From assembly GCA_038217425.1 (NCBI GenBank), contig JBBQPM010000037.1, positions 1 through 45,716 of the forward strand: a DNA stretch of 45,716 bases, written 5' to 3'. Shown here in pieces: positions 25,642-33,612 of this stretch; positions within the stretch are counted from its first letter, which is position 1, and each line of letters starts with the position of its first letter. The notes beneath the pieces were generated by a model, which was not told the origin of the DNA, ran no database searches, and was given only the letters and a program-made list of their open reading frames with translations. This DNA is from JAIEPT01 sp038217425 (lineage in GTDB: Bacteria; Planctomycetota; Planctomycetia; Gemmatales; Gemmataceae). A program made the translations under genes and the position numbers.

Positions 25642-27029
25642 GGCAACTCTTCCAGGAAAGCGGAATGCGTTTTCACTTCTTCCGCCTCGCGCGACTGGCT
25701 CCCCGCGAGAAAATCAGTCCAACGGCTTTCCAGATCGTCGAAGAACCGGAGGACGCGGACGTAAGGGACGACGACAACCTCCATCAAGAAGGAGTCAAAG
25801 TAAGAGCGTTCCAGGCCCAATCGGTAGAGCCAGTTTTGAATCGGGCGCGGACAGATGCGGTCCCAGGCCTCCGAGGGGCCGGACGTCTGGGCGCCGATCG
25901 CATTTTCGAGCACGCGATGATCGTGCAGCAGCGTCGGCGCCCGCAGGAATTGCAGCGTCCGCAAACAGGCGTGACCCAGAATATGGATCAACGCAATGTA
26001 GCGGAGCCCGAAGCCGATCTCGGCGACGATCAGCCCGACCTGAGCCAACGAGGCGTACGACAGCGCGGACTTGATATCGGTCTGCACGCTGCGGGTAAGC
26101 AACGCCGTGACGGTCGTCAACAATCCCAACGAGACCACCGCCGCCGAAAGCCAGAACGAACATTCCAGGATGGGGCTGACGCGCAGAAGCAAAAACGCTC
26201 CCAGGTGGACGGACAGGGCGCCGTAAAAGATGGCGCTGGAGGGCGTGGGCCCCTCCATGGCGCGCGGGAGCCAACCGGAAAACGGCACGAGCGCCGATTT
26301 CCCCGCCGCCGCGAGCAGCAACAGCAATCCCACCCCCAGCGCTTGCGACGAGGTGAGCGAAGCCTGCCCCTCGGGCCAGGAACCCGTTCGGCCGAAGAGT
26401 TGGTCGAAATCGCCGCGCCCGGTGGAGTGATGCAGGATGACCGCAGCGAGAATCAGGGCCGCATCGGAGACACGGTACACGATCCAGACGCGCAAGCCGT
26501 TCCGCGAAGGCGCGGGCCGTTCTTGAAAGAACGCAACCAATAAAGCCGATGAAAGTCCGACCAGTTCCCAGCCCGCGAACAAGGTTTCGATCGTGTCCGC
26601 GAGCGATGCCAGCGCCATGCCCAGGACGAAGAGCGCGTACAGGAAAAAGAATCGGCTGTACCCTCGCTCCCGATGCATGTAGCGCGAACCGAACGCAGCG
26701 ATCGTTCCCGTTAGCACATAGGTAAGTATCACGAACGGCACCGAAAGTCGATCAAGCACGAACTTGATCGTGAAATGAAAATCGCCGAGCACGACCCAGG
26801 CGCCCAGCTCGATGGAGACATGGCGCACGCCGGTCGCGAGCATGACGGCCAAGATAACCAGCGAGGATAAAAGCCCGAACAAAATCGTCGCCTGAATCGC
26901 CTTGCTGATGGTTCGCTCAGCGTATTGCCGACTGAAAAGACAAGGCGCTCCGAGAAAAGACACCAGGAGCGCCGGAGCGGCGACCACGATGATCCCCAGA
27001 ATTTCTAAAAGACGAATCGGCTCAACCAT
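25638..27029 (-). CDS. dabB: DAB membrane subunit DabB (NuoL-like proton-conducting subunit)
   Basis: The 463-residue protein has about 13 helices and the signature of NuoL/MrpA-type subunits: E155 in FAGWELVGLSS, K244 in AAGKSALVPFSGWLP followed by AMEGPTPSSA, and K320 in DIKSALSYASLAQVG. These correspond to the Glu and Lys residues of the proton path in complex I antiporter-like subunits. With DabA it should couple ion movement across the membrane to CO2 uptake or hydration. The ATG at 27029 begins where family similarity begins; an extension to 27098 exists but has no support. It lies 95 bases after the SulP gene on the same strand with no terminator between, so co-transcription is likely. 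Confidence 0.88.
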   Translation of the reverse strand: MVEPIRLLEILGIIVVAAPALLVSFLGAPCLFSRQYAERTISKAIQATILFGLLSSLVILAVMLATGVRHVSIELGAWVVLGDFHFTIKFVLDRLSVPFVILTYVLTGTIAAFGSRYMHRERGYSRFFFLYALFVLGMALASLADTIETLFAGWELVGLSSALLVAFFQERPAPSRNGLRVWIVYRVSDAALILAAVILHHSTGRGDFDQLFGRTGSWPEGQASLTSSQALGVGLLLLLAAAGKSALVPFSGWLPRAMEGPTPSSAIFYGALSVHLGAFLLLRVSPILECSFWLSAAVVSLGLLTTVTALLTRSVQTDIKSALSYASLAQVGLIVAEIGFGLRYIALIHILGHACLRTLQFLRAPTLLHDHRVLENAIGAQTSGPSEAWDRICPRPIQNWLYRLGLERSYFDSFLMEVVVVPYVRVLRFFDDLESRWTDFLAGSQSREAEEVKTHSAFLEELP

Positions 27030-27124
27030 GATGACCGTCTCGGAGGGCGTTAAACTTCGAAGTCGAAATCGAGGAAGCCTATTGCGGGCGAAGGACACTC
27101 GCTACCGACGAACTCGGAAGCACG

Positions 27125-28699
27125 CTATGTACGGACGGCCTCTGCGCTCTTGCGCACGGGCCGAAACTTCGCCGTGAGCCCGTCCCAATCAATCACGAGA
27201 CTCCCCCCCGTCGCCGCATGCTGTTTTTCCCACTTCATGAGAAGATCGAGACAGGCGTGGTCGATGTGGCCCAGTTCATCGGCATGGACATGAAGTTCCG
27301 CGCTGGGCGGAATCGCCCGAAGCACCTTGGATACTTTCGGCAGGCGCAAAAACGTGGCCGCGCCTTCAAAGTGCAAGTCGATGCGATTGCCCGTCTCGCG
27401 TTCGACCCGGATCGCCAAATGGGTGAAGTGGTAGATAAGCTTCGCCAGCGCCAAGCCAAGTCCCACGGCAATTCCCGCAAGTAGATCGACGACGACGATA
27501 ACGGACACTGTGGCGAGATAGACGACGACCTCGCCCATGCCGAACTTCTTGATCTCGCGGAAAGCCTTGATGTTGACGAGTTTGAACCCGGTATAAACGA
27601 GGATCGCCGCCAACCCCGCCACCGGAATGAGTCGCAGCGCGAAAGTGAAGACGGCCGCGAAGAGGAGCAGCCACAAGCCGTGGAGGACTGTGGAAAGTCG
27701 CGTGCGCGCCCCGGCCTGGACATTCGCGCCACTGCGTACGATCACCCCCGTCAGGGGTAGTACGCCCAGGAAGCCGCACACGAGATTGCCGACGCCCTGC
27801 GCCGCCATCTCACGATCGTAATTGGTGCGGGGAGCGTGTTGCTGCATGGCGTCGACCGCGGTGGCGGTCAACAAGGACTCCGCACTGGCGATAAATGCGA
27901 CCGTCAATCCCGCCGTCAGAATGGCATAATCGAGCAATAGGGGAAGACTTTCCCAGGTCGGTAACGCGATCGCCGATTGGAGGCTATCGGGTACCTGAAT
28001 GGTTCTCGGGGTCAGCCCGAACGGTTGCAAGATGAACGCCAGAATGGTCGCGCTGATGACAGCGACCAATGGAGCCGGCACGACCTTCAACGATTTGGGC
28101 GCGAACATCGACCAACCCAGGAGCGTGAGGATCGCCGCGACTCCGACGATTGCCGCCGCCTGTTGCGCGGGATCGGTTACGCCTTTCCAGATAGCTTCGG
28201 GAATGGCCAATAGATTGATGAGCCCGCCGTAGGATTTGCCGCTGCCGGGCGGGGCGCTATCGACCATCACGTGAAACTGAGCCGCGAAAATCAGGATGCC
28301 GATGCCGGCGAGCATGCCCTGAATAATCGCCGGCGGCACCGCGAGGAACCATTGACCCAGACGAAATAGTCCCCCCAAAATCTGCACCGCTCCCGCCACC
28401 ATTATGATCAGCCCCAGCTTTTCGAAGCCGTGCGACAGAATCAGCTGCCCGACGATCACCGCCAAGCCCGCGGCAGGTCCGGTGCATTGCAGCGAACAAC
28501 CTGCAAGGCTTCCCACCACCAGTCCGCCGACGATGCCGGAGATGATCCCCACTGCCGCTGCCTTCTCGGCGGGCACACCGGACGCGATGGCGATGCCCAT
28601 GCACAGCGGCAATGCGACCAGGAAAGTAACGATCGACGATAGCACGTCGCGTCTGATGGAATCTGACAATCCCGCGCTTGCATTTTCGTTGGTAATCAT
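27125..28699 (-). CDS. SulP-family anion transporter, probable bicarbonate transporter
   Basis: The 524-residue protein has the SulP fold: a short N-terminus, about 14 helices including the SLQCTGPAAGLAVIV motif of the substrate-binding region, and a C-terminal STAS domain (about 435-520) with ELHVHADELGHIDHACLDLL. SulP proteins carry sulfate, bicarbonate or other anions; the cyanobacterial BicA transporter is a member. The context, just upstream of the DAB genes and near a SulP-carbonic anhydrase fusion, favours bicarbonate, but this is inference. A GGGAGG site precedes the ATG at 28699. It is most likely the first gene of a four-gene inorganic-carbon operon. Confidence 0.9.
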   Translation of the reverse strand: MITNENASAGLSDSIRRDVLSSIVTFLVALPLCMGIAIASGVPAEKAAAVGIISGIVGGLVVGSLAGCSLQCTGPAAGLAVIVGQLILSHGFEKLGLIIMVAGAVQILGGLFRLGQWFLAVPPAIIQGMLAGIGILIFAAQFHVMVDSAPPGSGKSYGGLINLLAIPEAIWKGVTDPAQQAAAIVGVAAILTLLGWSMFAPKSLKVVPAPLVAVISATILAFILQPFGLTPRTIQVPDSLQSAIALPTWESLPLLLDYAILTAGLTVAFIASAESLLTATAVDAMQQHAPRTNYDREMAAQGVGNLVCGFLGVLPLTGVIVRSGANVQAGARTRLSTVLHGLWLLLFAAVFTFALRLIPVAGLAAILVYTGFKLVNIKAFREIKKFGMGEVVVYLATVSVIVVVDLLAGIAVGLGLALAKLIYHFTHLAIRVERETGNRIDLHFEGAATFLRLPKVSKVLRAIPPSAELHVHADELGHIDHACLDLLMKWEKQHAATGGSLVIDWDGLTAKFRPVRKSAEAVRT

Positions 28700-28880
28700 T
28701 CAGCCTCCCAAGAATAGACCCCAGCAAACAGGCCCAGCCTCGGCGAGCGCCGACAGTTGTCGACGCGCGTGCGCAAAGAAAGAGCAGTGCACATGCTGGA
28801 CCGCGGAGAGTTTCGAAAATTACAGCAGATCGTGCGAACAAGTCGCAATGCGCTGGAGAGGTAGGTCGAGGCGGAGTCGA

Positions 28881-29216
28881 TTAAAGACGTAAACGATCGA
28901 GAATGTCGAACGCGCCGAGGGAAAAGTGAGGTACCGAAGGACTTTCGCGGAAGCGAGAGCAACCGCCGAGTTTGCCACAGTCCACCGGGGCGAGATCGCA
29001 AAAGCTTTGAGCCGACTGCTTGGATTCCGATTCGAAAACTTCCAACTCGTCGGCTACTGGAAATTCGCTTTCATCGGCGGGATACTGAGGCTCATCGGAA
29101 CGATCATTCGTCCGGCATACGGGCCCTTCGGGTGCGGAGGCTCCATTGACGTGAGGTAAATCCAGGCGAAACGCCGTGAGGCAGACGAGCGCGAGGATGA
29201 GTAAGTTGTGAAACAT
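28881..29216 (-). CDS. Small secreted protein of unknown function
   Basis: The 111-residue frame starts with a short hydrophobic segment (MFHNLLILALVCLTAF) that could be a signal peptide, with cleavage possibly near residue 25 (VNGA). The rest is acidic and has a few Cys (CDLAPVDCGKLGGC). I do not recognise a family. Upstream bases read CGGAAACGTT, a weak ribosome-binding site. It lies alone between the SulP gene and a decayed gene. It could be a fortuitous frame; the signal-like start and the small composition-normal body favour a real gene. Confidence 0.45.
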   Translation of the reverse strand: MFHNLLILALVCLTAFRLDLPHVNGASAPEGPVCRTNDRSDEPQYPADESEFPVADELEVFESESKQSAQSFCDLAPVDCGKLGGCSRFRESPSVPHFSLGAFDILDRLRL

Positions 29217-29434
29217 AACGTTTCCGTGACTTCAGTAGAACCTCACCAATTCTACCACCTGCACTCTACGCGTCAACATCGCATCTAGTAAGCTTGCGGC
29301 TTCGTAACCCCGTAGCGCCTGGTGATCGCTTTGTAAGTAAAATGCCAACCGAGACCCGGATCCGCGTTTTCTTCCCGATGCATCCTGCGAATAGGCATGC
29401 TTTCCTGCATCGCCTCCTGAGAGGGAAATCCTGA

Positions 29435-29773
29435 GAGGGAGTTCGTCGACAATCACCAAAACCTTCCCGAAAAAGATCGGCTTGTTCTTGCGTTCGTGGC
29501 CGCAAGTTGAGGTTCGCCGCCCACAGCATTACCGATGACGAAATGTCGCTATTTCCCTTTGCCGAAGCACAGGCCTATGCATTTGCTCTCAAGATCACGC
29601 AGGAACCGGCTCGAATCTCTGACCGGAACATCGAGCGTCTGGCCAAGACTTTCGGCGGGCATCATGCGGCCGATCTGATCTGGCATTCAGCGTGGTGCAA
29701 TTGAATGACGCGAGTGGCCGACGCCTTTCAGTTGCCGCTGGAAAAGACAAATGTATTCGATCGCCGAGAGTGA
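29435..29773 (+). pseudogene. Decayed carboxymuconolactone decarboxylase/peroxidase-like gene fragment
   Basis: In one plus-strand frame, 29435-29701 encodes the C-terminal half of what looks like a carboxymuconolactone decarboxylase (AhpD-like) protein, with FAEAQAYAFALKITQEPA and ISDRNIERLAKTFGGHH then ADLIWHSAWCN. A TGA (29702-29704) interrupts it, and the same frame continues as MTRVADAFQLPLEKTNVF to a second stop at 29771-29773, which reads like the normal C-terminus of such a protein. The region where the CxxC active site is expected reads CSC, and no N-terminal half with a start is visible in any frame. It is therefore probably a remnant with a nonsense mutation. The family call is from memory of pattern and is tentative. 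29217-29434 holds nothing else recognisable. Confidence 0.45.
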
Positions 29774-29784
29774 AGGACACGCCT

Positions 29785-31560
29785 TCACCGGATCGCTTCG
29801 GTGCGTTTCAGCGTGATGCGCAGCACGCTTCCTGCGCCGAACTCGCTGGTAGCACTGACGCTCCCTCCCATTTTTCGAACGAGGCGTTCCACAATCGCGA
29901 GACCCAGGCCGGCGCCGCCGCCCTGTTCGCGCGAGCGTGCCTTGTCGACACGATAAAAGCGTTCAAAGATCCGTTGCAATTCATTGGCAGGAATACCGAC
30001 GCCATTATCGCGAACCTCAATGAAACAGATACTCTCTTCCTTTCCCCAGTGGATCTGGATCGCGCCATGTTCGGGCGTAAACTTGATGGCATTGCCGATC
30101 AATAGATCGAGCGCCTGACTCACGCCGCCTTCGTCTGCCCAGGCGGCCACGCTCATTGAGGGCGCCGGGGGAACCGCTTCGAGTCGCTGATGTTTGGCGT
30201 GAGCCCTTGACCGATGGCGTTCGATACAATCGTTGACCGCATGTTCAATGTCGACTTCCTTGAATTGCAATTGATCCGCATTGGATTCGATACGGGACAG
30301 GACGAGCAGATCTCCAATCAACGCGGTCAGCCGCTGCGACTGAGCGGCAATGCTTTCCAAGAATTTGTCGCGATACTCCAGATCATCGACGGCGCCCGAT
30401 TGTAGCGTGTCGACGCATGCCGAGATCACGGAAAGCGGCGTTCTTAACTCGTGTGAAACGCCGGTGAGAAGCTCTTGCCGGGTATTTCTCAGGCGGGTTA
30501 AATCGGTAACGTCATGGAAAAGGAGCACGGCGCCGGAACCGGCGCCGGCAAGCGGAACGGCGTGGACAGAAAGACTGCGGTTGGCAAACGCCAGCACGTC
30601 GAGCGTTTCGACTTCGCTATCGCCGCTGGCAAGCGCCCGCCTGGCCATGTCATGCACCGCCCGAATGCGAAGGACTTCCCATAGCTTCCTACCGAGCGCC
30701 CGCGGAGTTTCGAAGCCGAACCACTCGGCTGCTCGCTCGTTCGCGAAAATGACTTTGGCCTCGGCGTCGATTGCGATGGCGCCCTCGATTATCCCGCTGA
30801 GCAAGGCCCGCAGCATCCGTCGATCATGCTCGACTTCGGCGACCTGTTCTGCGAGGCGCCCGCTCATTGCATTAAACGTGTGCGCCAGCCGGCCGAGTTC
30901 GTCCGTGCCTTCCAAGTAAACCTTTTGCCCGTAAAAACCGCGTTCCAGTGCACTCGCGCCGCGGTCGAGTTCCTGCAACGGCACCGCCATCCGGCGAGCC
31001 AGAACCCATGTCAAAAAGCAAACCGCACCCGCAATCGCGATGATGGTAAGGCCGATCAACAGGCGGAGATTGCCGACTTCGCGTTCGATCTCGGCAACCG
31101 GGCGCGATACCCGAACGAACGCGACTTCCGAGTCGGCCTGACCGACCCGACGTGCGACGTACATCATCTGTTGCGACGTCGTGGCGCTGTAACGCGTCGC
31201 CGTGCCAAAGGCCTGCGTGCGTGCATTGACCAACTCAGGGCGCTGCGCGTGATTATCCAAGGCGGCCGGATCCTGTCGACCGGTATCGGCGAGGACCGAA
31301 CCGTCGGCCGCGATCAACGTGATGCGCGATCCGAAGTCTTCGTGCAGGCTCCGAAGCACGCTTTGTAGATCTTCGAGTGTTTGAGAGCGCGCCAGGTCGT
31401 CCAGGATCGCCGCCTTGGTGCGCAAGCGGTCCTCAATGGCCTGGAGCTTCATCTGTTCCATATGAGCCGCGCCGAGAAACCCGAGAATTCCCAGCGCCAA
31501 GATATTCAGGAGTCCGTAGGCGAAGAATGTCTGCCAGAAGATCGAAGTTCGGCCCGTCAT
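29785..31560 (-). CDS. phoR: PhoR-like membrane sensor histidine kinase
   Basis: The 591-residue kinase has a transmembrane helix near 8-30, an extracytoplasmic domain of about 130 residues, a second helix near 165-185, a HAMP domain, a PAS domain (about 245-345), and a kinase core with H370 in GVSHELRTPLSV and an ATPase domain with DNGVGIP and GGAGLGLAIVERLV. The layout and placement after a Pit phosphate transporter and a DUF47/PhoU-like gene suggest the Pho system sensor. The larger extracytoplasmic domain differs from E. coli PhoR, which has almost none, but is usual in Bacillus-type PhoR. The ATG at 31560 is 10 bases from GGGAGG; a GTG at 31569 is an alternative. No PhoB gene is in the window. 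Confidence 0.85.
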   Translation of the reverse strand: MTGRTSIFWQTFFAYGLLNILALGILGFLGAAHMEQMKLQAIEDRLRTKAAILDDLARSQTLEDLQSVLRSLHEDFGSRITLIAADGSVLADTGRQDPAALDNHAQRPELVNARTQAFGTATRYSATTSQQMMYVARRVGQADSEVAFVRVSRPVAEIEREVGNLRLLIGLTIIAIAGAVCFLTWVLARRMAVPLQELDRGASALERGFYGQKVYLEGTDELGRLAHTFNAMSGRLAEQVAEVEHDRRMLRALLSGIIEGAIAIDAEAKVIFANERAAEWFGFETPRALGRKLWEVLRIRAVHDMARRALASGDSEVETLDVLAFANRSLSVHAVPLAGAGSGAVLLFHDVTDLTRLRNTRQELLTGVSHELRTPLSVISACVDTLQSGAVDDLEYRDKFLESIAAQSQRLTALIGDLLVLSRIESNADQLQFKEVDIEHAVNDCIERHRSRAHAKHQRLEAVPPAPSMSVAAWADEGGVSQALDLLIGNAIKFTPEHGAIQIHWGKEESICFIEVRDNGVGIPANELQRIFERFYRVDKARSREQGGGAGLGLAIVERLVRKMGGSVSATSEFGAGSVLRITLKRTEAIR

Positions 31561-31596
31561 GACAGACACCCCTCCCTCGCGGATTGGCTAGCGTCA

Positions 31597-32676
31597 TCAG
31601 AATGATAGTCTACTGATCCACGCGACCATGGCGCCGAGAAGCGCAGCGCCGGGGATGGTCAAAATCCATGCCCAGACGACCTGCCCGGCCACGGTCCAGC
31701 GCACCGCAGAGGCGCGTTTGAGGGAACCGACGCCGACGATGGCGCCGGTGATGGTGTGCGTGGTACTAACGGGAATACCGCGGAAGATTGTGGTCAGGAA
31801 TAACGTCAACGCAGCGCCGGTTTCGGCGCAGAATCCATCGACGGGCCGAAGGCGGATGATGCGTTGTCCCATGGTTTTGACGATGCGCCAACCGCCGGAC
31901 AAAGTCCCCAGAGCCATGGCCAGATGACAGGCGAGAACGACTTCGGTGGGCACTTCCTTCGGTCTCGGAAAGGCGTCCCCTCCTTGACTGGCGGCAATCA
32001 GCAAGATGAAGATGATCGCCATCGTTTTCTGCGCGTCGTTGCCGCCGTGGCCGATACTAAATGCCGAGGCCGACAGGAACTGGCCGATCCGGAACACGCG
32101 ATCGACTCTGCGGGGCGTGGCTCGACGGAAGCACCAATAGACCGCAATCATGATCCCCGAGCCGATCAGGAAACCGAGGACGGGCGCGAGCACGATGAAC
32201 AGACAAATCCACCCCAGGCCGTTCCATTTGAGAGCGGAAAAGTCGCCCTGCAGAATCACCGCCGAGCCGATCAGCCCGCCGATGAGAGCATGTGACGAAC
32301 TGGTCGGCAGTCCCAGCCACCAGGTTAAGAGATTCCACAGACACGCCGCAGTCAATGTTCCCGTAATCAAATAGTTGGCGAGTCTCGGATCCTGGATCAG
32401 CGACTGGTCGATAATATCGTTCTGAATCGTGGCTGCCACCTTGAGCGGAAAGATCAGGAAGGCGACGAAGTTGAAGAACGCGGCCCAGATTACCGCCCAG
32501 CGCGGACTGAGCACCCGGGTCGAGACGATGGTCGCGATCGAGTTGGCGGCATCATGCATGCCGTTCAGATAGTCGAAGGCCAGTGCCAGGGCGATGAGCA
32601 GCCATACCGTCAGCGATAGTTTGGCGTAGTCGAGCACGAAAAAATTGTCGGCCGCGTGGCTGAAGAAGTCGAACAT
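31597..32676 (-). CDS. pit: Inorganic phosphate transporter, Pit/PiT family
   Basis: The 359-residue protein has about 10 helices and both PiT signature blocks: FDYLNGMHDAANSIATIVSTR near residues 34-54 and the inverted repeat GGNDAQKTM near 210, with TSSSHALIGGLIGSA and PVSTTHTITGAIVGVG as the conserved substrate-site loops. PiT carriers move metal-phosphate with protons, or phosphate with Na+. The short length fits bacterial Pit proteins without a large central loop. The gene starts 3 bases after the DUF47 gene and ends 36 bases before the kinase gene; the three form one operon. Confidence 0.95.
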   Translation of the reverse strand: MFDFFSHAADNFFVLDYAKLSLTVWLLIALALAFDYLNGMHDAANSIATIVSTRVLSPRWAVIWAAFFNFVAFLIFPLKVAATIQNDIIDQSLIQDPRLANYLITGTLTAACLWNLLTWWLGLPTSSSHALIGGLIGSAVILQGDFSALKWNGLGWICLFIVLAPVLGFLIGSGIMIAVYWCFRRATPRRVDRVFRIGQFLSASAFSIGHGGNDAQKTMAIIFILLIAASQGGDAFPRPKEVPTEVVLACHLAMALGTLSGGWRIVKTMGQRIIRLRPVDGFCAETGAALTLFLTTIFRGIPVSTTHTITGAIVGVGSLKRASAVRWTVAGQVVWAWILTIPGAALLGAMVAWISRLSF

Positions 32677-32679
32677 CGA

Positions 32680-33312
32680 CTAGGACCCCTTGATGACGAT
32701 CTGCGAAATAATGTGGACGCAGTCTTTGCACGCGTCCACAGTGTCCTCGAGCCATGCGTAAAGCTCGCGCCACTTGATGAGCGTCAACAGGTCGCGCGGA
32801 TCGGCATTGTCAAACAAGGCGGCATCGACTTCGCGATAGAGACGGTCTGCCTCATTTTCAAGCTGGCTGATCTTGAGGATGCGTTTCTGAATTTCCTCCG
32901 GGTTTTTCATGTAGCGCAACTGATGGATCGCTTGCTCCAAATTCTGGCAAGATTCCTTGATGATTGACGCCAACTGTATGGCTGCGCGGGTCGGCTTCCC
33001 GATGTTGAAGACCTCGAATCGGTGGGCGGTCTCCTCCAGGTTGTCCAGCACGTCATCCAGCGTCGTCGCGAGATTGTGGATGTCTTCCCGGTCGAACGGC
33101 GTGATGAATGTCTGATCCAGCGACACCAGGATTTTCTCGACCAGGGTATCGCCTTTCTCCTCCGCTTCCTTGAGTTCCAGCCCTCGGCCAGGAAGATTGT
33201 CGAACGTCGTCAGCATGTCGAGAAACTTGACGGACGCCTGCGTCAAGGTCACGGCAGTTTCATCGAACATGTCGTAAAACTTCATCTCGCGCGGAATCAG
33301 GCTAAATTGCAT
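32680..33312 (-). CDS. DUF47/PhoU-like phosphate transport accessory protein
   Basis: The 210-residue all-helical protein matches the DUF47 (PhoU-like, TIGR00153) family, which is usually encoded next to pit genes. Typical segments are MKFYDMFDETAVTLTQAS near the N-terminus, ITPFDREDIHNLATTLDDVLD near residues 80-100, and KWRELYAWLEDTVDACKD near the C-terminus. It is probably cytoplasmic and modulates the Pit carrier or the Pho signal; the mechanism is not established. The ATG at 33312 has a GGGAGGA site. An in-frame extension to 33420 is not supported. The gene begins the operon and is divergent from the SulP-carbonic anhydrase gene. Confidence 0.92.
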   Translation of the reverse strand: MQFSLIPREMKFYDMFDETAVTLTQASVKFLDMLTTFDNLPGRGLELKEAEEKGDTLVEKILVSLDQTFITPFDREDIHNLATTLDDVLDNLEETAHRFEVFNIGKPTRAAIQLASIIKESCQNLEQAIHQLRYMKNPEEIQKRILKISQLENEADRLYREVDAALFDNADPRDLLTLIKWRELYAWLEDTVDACKDCVHIISQIVIKGS

Positions 33313-33612
33313 CGCCGCTAGTCCTCCCGGGCTGGTTTCCAAAGCGGGTAACCATTTGTTTTTTGAAGATTTTATGAAGAAAATCACGATCCGACAGGCG
33401 GCGGCGAATTCGGCATTCAAAATTATCAGACCGTAGGTTGCCCAGGTGGATCGCCGAAACTTGTCTCCATGAATCCTTTTGCGAACTTTACGTGGAAACG
33501 GTGGCCGAAAGCTGACTTTCTAGTAATGAAGAGGCTGTGTCTCCCTAGAAATTGACTCGCTGGGCTGACGAGCTGCGTCACCCCCAAACTACCAACACCC
33601 AAGGAGAGGATG
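33313..33612. other. Divergent intergenic region between the phosphate operon and the SulP-CA gene
   Basis: This 300-base region must carry promoters for both directions. I see no ORF, no clear paired -35/-10 boxes and no good direct repeats of the Pho-box type (CTGTCAT-like 7-mers at 11-base spacing). Only the Shine-Dalgarno sites of the flanking genes are plain. Confidence 0.5.

Noticed and set aside
24205..27029. Two NuoL/M-like genes as a complex I (NADH dehydrogenase) remnant
   Set aside because: There are no other nuo genes, and DabA follows directly. The DAB context explains them better.
29232..29459. A 75-codon minus-strand frame in the gap before the kinase gene
   Set aside because: No signal, domain or ribosome-binding site, and it overlaps the decayed decarboxylase-like frame on the other strand.
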